Positions 37,247 through 44,241 of a DNA stretch of 64,000 nucleotides are shown piece by piece; position 1 is the stretch's first letter, and each line of letters begins with the position of its first letter. The notes under the pieces are model-generated. The model searched no databases. It had not been told where the DNA came from and saw nothing but the letters and a program-made list of their open reading frames with translations. Source of the stretch: Candidatus Latescibacterota bacterium. Its GTDB lineage: Bacteria; Latescibacterota; UBA2968; UBA8231. Location: the NCBI GenBank assembly GCA_022827835.1, contig JAJEIO010000042.1:62001-126000 (forward strand). The letters are read 5' to 3'. The translations under genes were made by a program, and so were the position numbers.

Positions 37247-38145
37247 TTACGACTGAGCAGTTTGAACACAAACTCATCGAATACCTCGACGGCGAACTGT
37301 CCGACGCCGAGAAGCGGGAAGTCGAGAAGTACCTACAAGCCCATCCCGAAGCCATTGACCTCAAAGGCGATTTCTCCCTGCTGTGCGCGGCCGGGAAATC
37401 AATCCGCGAGTCCACCTTCCCCGCAGATTTGCTCTTGGAGGCCAATCGCAAGCTCGCCGCTCGTCTGGACGATTCGCGTCAAGAGCATGTGGCTCCCATC
37501 CCCGTCGCGTCCAGCAACGGATCGCCAGAGATCACCCCCAGTCGGCCCTTGCTGTCGAACTGGCGACGGCGGTTCCGGCCGCCCGTACTCGCCGCACTCG
37601 CCGCTCTAGCGATCCTCCTAGTAGGTGCTGTCACTCAGAGGGCAGCCCTTGCCGACATTGCCAACAGCCTACTACAGCGAATCGCGGTGACCTTCAACGA
37701 CGAACCCCTGTCCGATAGCCAACAGCAGACGTTCGACGAACTCGTTGAAATCACGGAAACCGTGCATGATAATGGCGATCAGGCCGTCACCATCAACTTC
37801 GGCGGTGCGACCGAGGCCACCGTCGATCAAATTCTCCAAGAACTCGGAGACGAAGACGGTGTCCTGAGCGTGGTAATCAGCGGCGACTCAAGCGCAGTAT
37901 TCTCCGATTTAGATTCAGACTCTATTGTAGTCAACCTCATTTCGAGCCGCGCCGCGCTTGATTTGTTTTCCGCCGCGTCTCCGGACGACATCACCGAGGA
38001 AGACGGTGTCCTGATCCTGAAAGTAGATCCCGATTCACTACCTCCCGCCGCGAAGATCGGCTCCCAGTCTCCGGGCGTCACCGAGGGTAAGAGCTGGGGC
38101 GACATCAAGAAAGCCGCCGGTTCCAGCACAGATCACACTCACTGA
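37243..38145 (+). CDS. Membrane-anchored anti-sigma factor, non-zinc type
   Basis: A 300-residue protein. The first 80 residues resemble anti-sigma N-terminal domains (LIEYLDGELSDAEKREVEKYLQAHPEA) but lack the HxxxCxxC zinc motif. One membrane helix spans about residues 113-130. The outer domain of about 170 residues is acidic and contains two similar blocks around DDITEEDGVLIL and DEDGVLSVVI. Its position right after the sigma factor, with overlapping codons, is the main evidence. Signal release is probably by proteolysis. Confidence 0.82.
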   Translation: MITTEQFEHKLIEYLDGELSDAEKREVEKYLQAHPEAIDLKGDFSLLCAAGKSIRESTFPADLLLEANRKLAARLDDSRQEHVAPIPVASSNGSPEITPSRPLLSNWRRRFRPPVLAALAALAILLVGAVTQRAALADIANSLLQRIAVTFNDEPLSDSQQQTFDELVEITETVHDNGDQAVTINFGGATEATVDQILQELGDEDGVLSVVISGDSSAVFSDLDSDSIVVNLISSRAALDLFSAASPDDITEEDGVLILKVDPDSLPPAAKIGSQSPGVTEGKSWGDIKKAAGSSTDHTH

Positions 38146-38156
38146 GCAAGCGGATT

Positions 38157-38220
38157 GCTCGGCTTCAAGCCGAGCCTCCAAAGAGAACGGGCCCTAGGTC
38201 GTCGTCGACCGGGGCCCGTT
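38157..38220. terminator. Tandem hairpins between convergent genes
   Basis: Two perfect inverted repeats: GCTCGGCTT/AAGCCGAGC (38157-38175), and a long hairpin with arms AACGGGCCC/GGGCCCGTT plus inner GGTCG/CGACC (38186-38220). No strong T-run follows, but they lie between the anti-sigma gene and the convergent fusion gene, where a terminator is expected. Confidence 0.6.
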
Positions 38221-38246
38221 CGTCATCCTGTTTCCTGTACGTCGAT

Positions 38247-39257
38247 TCAGCGGACCAAGCGCCCAAGGCGATCCCAGCGGATGAAATATCCATCGCCGAC
38301 CGACAAGTACACGATCCCCACCTTGGCATGCAGGGCTGAGCGCGGGATCGGTCCATGGTTGCGACTGTCAAAACTATTGTCGCGGTTGTCGCCTAGGACG
38401 AAGTAGTGGCCCTGCGGGATTTCCACCGGCTCGATATTCATCGAGGAATGTCGAGGCCCTCGATAGACGCCTGGATCGTCGCGCAATGGCGCACCGTTGA
38501 TATAGAGTACGCTGTCGCGCAACGATATGCGCTCTCCGGGTAGGCCCATGACTCGCTTTATGAGCAGTCGTCCCTCTTCCTTCGGCGACTCATAAATGAC
38601 GATGTCTCCTCTACGAGGCTCAGAAGTGCGAGCCCACCGCGTGTCGGCTGTGATGTAGTCACCCCGCAGCAGGGTCGGCTCCATGGAGGTTGAAGGAAGA
38701 TAGAAACTCCGTAGGTACTTCCTGATGTGGTGTTGCAGTTTCTCGACAGCAACGCTCTCGACCCCAACCGTGCAGATCAAGGCCGCCACAGCGATGAGTA
38801 GCTCGCGTCGCAACGGCGGTCTGATACGAATGACGTAAGTTCCACTACTCAGGTCGTGGAGACCTCTCTTTCCCTGTGTAAACGGAATCAACAGAAAAGA
38901 CAATCCAATCAGTAAGCAGTCGATAATAGTGCGGAGCAAACTGCGGCGGAAAGAAACAGGCTGGAACCGCTGATCCACGACCACCAAACCGAACAGGCGC
39001 TTGCCCAGCGACTGGCGTCCGCGAGCATTCAGAAACGCCAGAATGGATACGCTGGCGACTAAGCTCCCCGGAAACCAGACAAACAGGAAGAGCTGTAGCA
39101 GCGCTTCTGTACTCAAACTTTCGCTGAAATGCAGAAACAGGAAAAGGAGTGCGCTGGTTACGAAGGCAAATCCCAATGAATCGACTACGGCACTGGCAAT
39201 GCGCACCCAGAAACCTGGGAATTTCTGCGCGTCTAGGGTCTCGGTCCGGCTTGTCAT
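38247..39257 (-). CDS. RDD membrane domain fused to signal peptidase I
   Basis: A 336-residue protein in two parts. Residues about 13-145 are an RDD domain: FWVRIASAVVD at the start, then GKRLFGLVVVDQRFQPVSFRRSLLR, with three membrane helices. A further helix at 152-166 leads to a complete S26 signal peptidase I domain: catalytic Ser191 in STSMEP, Lys234 in LLIKRVMGLPGE, and GDNRDNSFDSR at 289-299. The helix before Ser191 would act as the usual peptidase anchor. I do not know this fusion from described enzymes. It is convergent with the ECF/anti-sigma pair, so regulated proteolysis of a membrane substrate is one idea. It is probably active, as all key residues are present. Confidence 0.88.
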   Translation of the reverse strand: MTSRTETLDAQKFPGFWVRIASAVVDSLGFAFVTSALLFLFLHFSESLSTEALLQLFLFVWFPGSLVASVSILAFLNARGRQSLGKRLFGLVVVDQRFQPVSFRRSLLRTIIDCLLIGLSFLLIPFTQGKRGLHDLSSGTYVIRIRPPLRRELLIAVAALICTVGVESVAVEKLQHHIRKYLRSFYLPSTSMEPTLLRGDYITADTRWARTSEPRRGDIVIYESPKEEGRLLIKRVMGLPGERISLRDSVLYINGAPLRDDPGVYRGPRHSSMNIEPVEIPQGHYFVLGDNRDNSFDSRNHGPIPRSALHAKVGIVYLSVGDGYFIRWDRLGRLVR

Positions 39258-39269
39258 GGCCGCGAGGTA

Positions 39270-39734
39270 CTAGTTCGCATCTCCAGATTCGTCACCCTGC
39301 TGCGGATCGAGAGCGTCGGTCGTCGTCGAAGCGTCTGATGGGATGCACGAGAATCCCCGTTCAGCGAAGTGCTCATCAAAGGCAAACACTTCTCGCAGAC
39401 CTGCACGAGACATAAAGGCAAAGCTAACGCAGTCAACGAGACTCAAGCGTCTGCGACCGGCGGCAAGCATGGAGGCCATCCCGGTGGCATGCAAATCCTC
39501 GTCAATCCACTCAATTCTCAAGACGGGTCGAATGTCCTGATCGAGCGCGCGAACTGCATCCATCCCAAGGCGGTGCTGAACGAGAGCCGTCGTCTCCACG
39601 AGGACATAGCTGGTCGTCACGAGGGGAAACGCGCCGCGCACGAGGCGATGCCATTCAGTAACGGCCCGCGAATGCTCATCGTCGTCAGCGTCGAGAACTG
39701 CGTACAGCGCGGAGGCATCGACGAAGACGCTCAC
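39270..39734 (-). CDS. vapC: PIN-domain ribonuclease toxin (VapC-like)
   Basis: A 154-residue PIN protein with the four acidic positions: Asp6 in VFVDASAL, Glu in VLVETTAL, Asp in LVDCVSF and Asp in FAFDEHF. It should cleave RNA when freed from its antitoxin. The start is GTG, overlapping the antitoxin stop (GTGA). The C-terminal 25 residues are polar and longer than usual. Confidence 0.88.
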   Translation of the reverse strand: MSVFVDASALYAVLDADDDEHSRAVTEWHRLVRGAFPLVTTSYVLVETTALVQHRLGMDAVRALDQDIRPVLRIEWIDEDLHATGMASMLAAGRRRLSLVDCVSFAFMSRAGLREVFAFDEHFAERGFSCIPSDASTTTDALDPQQGDESGDAN

Positions 39735-39982
39735 CTGCGGTAGGCCTCCTGCAGGTGGAGGTCGTGTTGCGCGGCTCCATCGCCGCCGCCGGACCGGAAT
39801 TGGCCGGCGACCGAGATCGCGCGTTCAATGCGCTCGTCATCGGTCGCGGCTGTCTCCGCCGACTGCAGCAGGAGATCGACCCCTTGTCGAATCACCGTCG
39901 CCATCGAAACCTGCCGCTCGGCAGCGATCCGCTTGACGTGCCGCGCTTGTTCGTCAGTCAACTGAATCTGTGTGCGAACCAT
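39731..39982 (-). CDS. vapB: Ribbon-helix-helix antitoxin (CopG/VapB-like)
   Basis: An 83-residue antitoxin: VRTQIQLTDEQARHVKRIAAERQVSMATVIRQGVD is a ribbon-helix-helix DNA-binding domain, and the remaining tail would wrap the PIN toxin. GGAG precedes the ATG, and a palindrome overlapping a consensus -10 box lies just upstream (39997-40023), consistent with self-repression. Confidence 0.87.
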   Translation of the reverse strand: MVRTQIQLTDEQARHVKRIAAERQVSMATVIRQGVDLLLQSAETAATDDERIERAISVAGQFRSGGGDGAAQHDLHLQEAYRR

Positions 39983-39996
39983 TCGACTAGCTCCAT

Positions 39997-40023
39997 GTTA
40001 TCATATTATACCATAATGATAAC
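39997..40023 (-). promoter_or_regulatory. Palindromic operator over the vapBC -10 box
   Basis: Arms GTTATCAT and ATGATAAC are separated by 11 bases. On the minus strand the spacer holds TGGTATAAT, an extended -10 element at 40010-40005. The site ends 14 bases before the antitoxin start codon, the right place for autoregulation. Confidence 0.7.
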
Positions 40024-40205
40024 AAATTGCACGTCAGAATCAATCCGACGTGGCAGCGACGCTAGCCCTTGGAAATCAGCCTTCCTTGAATTCACCCGTA
40101 TGACCCCGAGGCTCATTGATGGACAATTGACCCTATCTGCACTAGATAGTCTTACGGATGGTACAGATTCTTAATTTTCACATTTACAGTGGTATTTGCT
40201 TTTCC

Positions 40206-40234
40206 TTGACGGGGTTGCAACCTTCCTCTAACCT
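40206..40234 (+). promoter_or_regulatory. Possible promoter of the DNA methyltransferase
   Basis: TTGACG (40206-40211) and TAACCT (40229-40234), 17-base spacing, 25 bases before the ATG at 40259. The -10 is weak. Confidence 0.35.
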
Positions 40235-40258
40235 CTGGAAAGATACAGACGAGGACCA

Positions 40259-41455
40259 ATGGAGACTGAAATTCAACTTCTTTGCTGCTCTGCACACGAC
40301 ATCCGCAGCCTCGCGAAGGCGTCAGTCGACTTGATTGTTACATCACCACCATATCCCATGATCGTTATGTGGGATGAGGTATTTAGCAACCAAGACGAGC
40401 GCATCCGTGCCCACTTGGCAGCAGGGGAGGGGCATGATGCGTTCGACTTAATGCATAAGTTGCTCGATAAGACGTGGGCGGAATGTGATCGAGTACTAAA
40501 ACCCGGAGGAATTGTTTGCATTAACATAGGTGATGCTACTCGGACCATAGATGGTGACTTCCAACTCTATTCGAATCATTCGCGGATTCTGAGGGCATTC
40601 TTGGATCGAGAGTATGCTGCACTTCCCGATATTCTTTGGCGCAAACAGACGAACGCGCCCAATAAGTTCATGGGCTCTGGTATGCTGCCCGTAGGAGCGT
40701 ACGTGACCTATGAGCACGAGTATGTCCTTGTCCTCCGCAAGGCCCGTCGGCGCCAGTTCAGAAACGAGTCTGAGAAAACGCTTCGTCGTCAAAGTGCCTT
40801 CTTCTGGGAGGAGAGAAATATCTGGTTTTCTGATGTCTGGTATGATATTAAGGGCACCCCGCAAAATCTTGTTAATAAGAGCGCACGAGACCGCAGCGCT
40901 GCCTTCCCGTTCGAGCTTGCGTATCGACTCATCTCTATGTTCTCAATCAAGAAGGATGTGGTTCTGGACCCATTTGTTGGTACTGGGACCACCTTAGCTG
41001 CGGCCTTGACTGCGGGGCGTAGTGCTGTCGGTGTTGAAGTGGACCGGTCTTTGGTAGGTGTTGCCTGGGATTTGCTTGCCTCTGTGCCAGAGTTCGCCAA
41101 CCACTACACGCGTGCGAGGCTAATCAGACATATGCAGTTTGCCGCAGAGCGCACACAGGAAGGAAAACCACTGAAGTACATAAATCGGCATTATCAATTC
41201 CCCGTGATGACATTGCAGGAGACCGAGCTACTAATCAGCGACGTTGTTGAATTCATGCCTGCTGGAACCGATACTTTACGAGTAGAACATGCCGATGTCC
41301 CGCAAGCAGACATGGTGGGGGTGTGGGACAGACCCCCTTCGCAGACGCGAAGTGTTGAAAAAAGATGCAAAAAGATTGATCTTCAGATGCCGTTACGTAA
41401 AACAGGGGTTGAGCAATGCCAACTTGAGTTAGACATACAGAAAAAAGAAGAATGA
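40259..41455 (+). CDS. Site-specific DNA methyltransferase, beta class (N4-cytosine or N6-adenine)
   Basis: A 398-residue methylase with the beta-class motif order: catalytic motif IV first (VTSPPYPM near residue 28), then motif I DPFVGTGTTLAAAL near residue 240. The SPPY form favours N4-cytosine methylation. Residues 270-398 form an extra C-terminal region. It is convergent with a minus-strand MjaI-like nuclease, the stops being 15 bases apart, so the two form a type II restriction-modification system. Codon use is less GC-rich than the core genes, suggesting acquisition. Confidence 0.9.
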   Translation: METEIQLLCCSAHDIRSLAKASVDLIVTSPPYPMIVMWDEVFSNQDERIRAHLAAGEGHDAFDLMHKLLDKTWAECDRVLKPGGIVCINIGDATRTIDGDFQLYSNHSRILRAFLDREYAALPDILWRKQTNAPNKFMGSGMLPVGAYVTYEHEYVLVLRKARRRQFRNESEKTLRRQSAFFWEERNIWFSDVWYDIKGTPQNLVNKSARDRSAAFPFELAYRLISMFSIKKDVVLDPFVGTGTTLAAALTAGRSAVGVEVDRSLVGVAWDLLASVPEFANHYTRARLIRHMQFAAERTQEGKPLKYINRHYQFPVMTLQETELLISDVVEFMPAGTDTLRVEHADVPQADMVGVWDRPPSQTRSVEKRCKKIDLQMPLRKTGVEQCQLELDIQKKEE

Positions 41456-41470
41456 AGCAGTTTTGTCTTT

Positions 41471-41824
41471 TTATCCCAGCACTGCATAAGGTCCTTTTTC
41501 AAGAGTGCGAAGTCGTTCCACCTCTTTTTTGATCAAGCTTTCTGTCTTTGACCCCACCGATCCTTTGACAAGATCAATCGTGAAAACGTGTCCTCCGAAA
41601 TCGCTATGGAATTTTTCGTGTCCGCGTCTCTGTCCAGAGCGTGCCTTCCCGGCATACGTGGCAACGCTTGCGCTGTTGAAGGTAGACGGTTTCACCTGTA
41701 GCCCAATTCTGTGACCATTGACTGATCCCCATAGGTCAACCCAGTAGGGGGAACCTTCAATCTCGCTGGGTGCCTCGAAGAACCGCACGCCCGCCAACTC
41801 AATGTGGCTGATTGACACGCTCAT
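41471..41824 (-). CDS. MjaI-like restriction endonuclease, C-terminal part (separate ORF)
   Basis: A 117-residue protein carrying the catalytic-looking half of an MjaI-family nuclease: LAGVRFFEAPSEIEGSPYWVDLW then NGHRIGLQVKPSTFN, matching the D...(x)K core of MjaI where the sequence is GVKYR...GIDGYIG...VSIKP. The ATG at 41824 overlaps the upstream ORF stop (ATGA) and has AAGGA 9 bases before it, so it could be translated as its own subunit. Alternatively one base has been lost from a GGG run; restoring it would join both parts into one chain. Confidence 0.7.
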   Translation of the reverse strand: MSVSISHIELAGVRFFEAPSEIEGSPYWVDLWGSVNGHRIGLQVKPSTFNSASVATYAGKARSGQRRGHEKFHSDFGGHVFTIDLVKGSVGSKTESLIKKEVERLRTLEKGPYAVLG

Positions 41825-42165
41825 CGGCCCTGTTCCTTGCAATAACCATTGTAAGTCCTATCGATCACAACTGAATTCAGATATTTGATGCAGTCTTCTT
41901 CATTGATGCTAGCGAGGAGATCGGGATGGAAACGGACTTCCCCAGGTAGGTTTTCAGTAATCCGAACGTAGAGCTTGCGACCAAGAGAGTCGATATGATG
42001 CTTTGTTCTGACGTTTGCGTAGTAGTAATCGCGCCACTCATCAATAGAATTGGGTCGGCATTCTCGGATGGAGTCCGAGGTTGGTCCAACATTCCTTTTA
42101 AAGTTGAGTTGCCATCGATTCATCGCGTAGTTGAGGACGAATTCTTTTTCCGCGCGTGGGCTCAT
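41821..42165 (-). CDS. MjaI-like restriction endonuclease, N-terminal part (separate ORF)
   Basis: A 114-residue protein resembling the N-terminal half of MjaI: NVGPTSDSIRECRPNSIDEW corresponds to MjaI's VGQMSELIQEC...YEEW, and EEDCIKYLNSVVIDRTYNGY to its later helices. GGAGAA precedes ATG 42165; the frame extends to a GTG at 42207. The stop overlaps the start of the C-terminal ORF by four bases. MjaI recognises CTAG; whether this one does is not known. Confidence 0.7.
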   Translation of the reverse strand: MSPRAEKEFVLNYAMNRWQLNFKRNVGPTSDSIRECRPNSIDEWRDYYYANVRTKHHIDSLGRKLYVRITENLPGEVRFHPDLLASINEEDCIKYLNSVVIDRTYNGYCKEQGR

Positions 42166-42372
42166 GTCGCTTTCTCCATTTGTTGTTTCGGTCTCCTGCA
42201 GATTCACATCGTGCCCTATTGAACGTATTGCAAGCCACCTGATGTGCTATCACGAGTTCGCGTTCAGTTGATGCTCCCGTGTTACCTTGCGATTGAGGAT
42301 GAGCGTCTTTAAGATATCCAAGTCAGATGACCTCACAACGACAGCCACCCTACAAAAATCCACTGAACACCA

Positions 42373-43062
42373 ATGAGCCACTCCGTCCGACGTCATCTGC
42401 GCCTTGAAATTGAGGCGTACGATAAGACCATCCGCGCTTTCATTCCCGCGTACGAGGAAATGCTGGCGCGAGCCGCAGATGCCGTTGCCGAAACCAAGCC
42501 AAAAAAAGTGATCGACCTCGGCGCTGGCACGGGCGCATTAGCGCAAGCCATATTGCAGCGATGCAAGGGAGCCACGGTCGAACTAATCGACGCCGACGCC
42601 GAGATGCTCGACCAAGCCCGCGAGCGGCTCGCACCCTTTGCTTCCAGAGTGCAGTACACCGTGCGAGCGTTCCAAGGCCCGCTACCCGCCTGCGACGCGG
42701 CGGTCGCCTCCCTCGCACTGCACCACGTTCCCACCCTAGCCGAAAAACGGACGATCTTCAGCGCGATTCACGCCGCGTTGCCCCCAGGCGGCGTGTTCGT
42801 CAACGCAGATGCAACCATGCCCGCCGACCCATCCACTCGCCAAGCCGAATACGCGACTTGGGCAGCTCACCTCGTCTCCTGCGGCATCGCCGAGGAACGC
42901 GCCTATAGCCATTTCGCAGAATGGGCCGACGAAGACACTTACTTTCCAATGGAAGACGAACTCGCCGCGCTGACCGACGCCGGTTTTGCCGCGACCTGCC
43001 TGTGGCGCGTCGTACCCGTCACAGTCATAAAAGCAGCTAAACCCACAGCACCTAGTGCGTGA
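42373..43062 (+). CDS. Class I SAM-dependent methyltransferase
   Basis: A 229-residue methyltransferase with motif I VIDLGAGTGALAQ (residues about 46-58), the acidic motif VELIDADAEML and the post-motif SLALHHVPTLAEK. The substrate is unknown; the general layout is that of small-molecule methylases. It stands alone, convergent with the transporter gene. Confidence 0.85.
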   Translation: MSHSVRRHLRLEIEAYDKTIRAFIPAYEEMLARAADAVAETKPKKVIDLGAGTGALAQAILQRCKGATVELIDADAEMLDQARERLAPFASRVQYTVRAFQGPLPACDAAVASLALHHVPTLAEKRTIFSAIHAALPPGGVFVNADATMPADPSTRQAEYATWAAHLVSCGIAEERAYSHFAEWADEDTYFPMEDELAALTDAGFAATCLWRVVPVTVIKAAKPTAPSA

Positions 43063-43077
43063 CAAGTCGCAGCAAGG

Positions 43078-44067
43078 CTACATCAGCTTGGGCAGCAGTA
43101 AGGCGAGAGCGACGCTGACGAGGAGACCGGCGAGAATCTTCGCCAAATCGGAAAGCACCAGCCGGGACACTTCCTGACGGCTGCGGTGCTTCTCGTTCCA
43201 AGCGATGGCGATCTCGCGTCCAGCTAGCAGACCGACGAATACCCAAGTCGTGCTCATCGGGATGTGGCTGACCTCCTTGAACACAAACAGCACGATCCCG
43301 TAGATCAGGTCCACAAACGTCGCCGAGCGGATGTCGGTAGTGTTCGTCTTCGTCAGCACTACCTTCTGGATGGCACCGCCGTGGTTGTAAAAGATGAAGG
43401 CGAGCAAGCCCAGTATGATGGCGATGCTGACTATGAACCATCCAACAGCTAGGTCTGGCGTCCGACTGACCGGGTCTCGCGGCAGGAAAACATAGATATT
43501 GGCCAAGTCCTGTATCAGCCACTGGCTCCAGAGGAAACCGGTCGAACACCACTGGGCCACAACCCACCAAGGACTCATCAGCCCTTCCGTCCGGTTGAAA
43601 CGAGACTCGAGACTCCGAGTGACCAACTTGTACACGACGATGGCGACCACGAAGGCTGTCGCATACCCCAGCAACGACTTGAGCAACATACTCTCCAGCG
43701 CCTTCGGCGCGAAGATCGTCAGGGTCAGGAAGGTGGTGCTGACCGGGACACCCCAGCGGGTCAGCAAGAGCAGGACGAAGGGAGGGACACAGTAAACCCA
43801 GCTAAAGTGGTCCGGCACCGGGATCGCCTCCAGCCTGCCATAAGAAACATCCCCACTATGTGCCACCCACCCATACACGAGGACCACCGTTATGATGCCG
43901 CCGGCAAAGAGCCAGAGTACCCACCACGGACGGTGGGAATTGGAACTGAGAAAGGTCCCCAAAGTCTGAATTGCATCGTTGCCGACAATCGAATACGAGC
44001 CGAGCACGAACCCGAACGAGCCGAGCACGAACCCGACGATCATTAGTGCTTCCTGACTCACTTTCAA
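43078..44067 (-). CDS. PiT-like inorganic phosphate transporter homologue, divergent
   Basis: A 329-residue membrane protein with about eight hydrophobic segments. Two inverted-repeat signatures recall PiT/SLC20 transporters: SYSIVGNDAIQTLG (the GxND motif) with VPVSTTFLTL, and NHGGAIQKVV with HIPMSTTWVFVGLLAGRE. The usual long loop is short. The likely substrate is phosphate or sulfate, with sodium or proton coupling. The first helix contains a tandem repeat (GFVLGSFGFVLGS), encoded by a 21-base direct repeat near 43990-44035. Confidence 0.7.
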   Translation of the reverse strand: MKVSQEALMIVGFVLGSFGFVLGSYSIVGNDAIQTLGTFLSSNSHRPWWVLWLFAGGIITVVLVYGWVAHSGDVSYGRLEAIPVPDHFSWVYCVPPFVLLLLTRWGVPVSTTFLTLTIFAPKALESMLLKSLLGYATAFVVAIVVYKLVTRSLESRFNRTEGLMSPWWVVAQWCSTGFLWSQWLIQDLANIYVFLPRDPVSRTPDLAVGWFIVSIAIILGLLAFIFYNHGGAIQKVVLTKTNTTDIRSATFVDLIYGIVLFVFKEVSHIPMSTTWVFVGLLAGREIAIAWNEKHRSRQEVSRLVLSDLAKILAGLLVSVALALLLPKLM

Positions 44068-44241
44068 TACTCCCTTAGAGTTTTCGACAATACTCAGAAG
44101 TGAAGATCGACCATTTCGCCGAGCAAAGGTATTTACTTAGCCGCAGCCGAGCAATGGTCAGGCTGCACGGCCAAGCAATTTGGCCTCAGCCCGTTGCGCC
44201 ATTATTTTTTAGACCACCATTCACCACAGCCTTGAGACTTT

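Noticed and set aside
42208..42372. Extra small gene between the nuclease and the methyltransferase
   Set aside because: Short frames lack ribosome sites and similarity; the region reads as a promoter gap.
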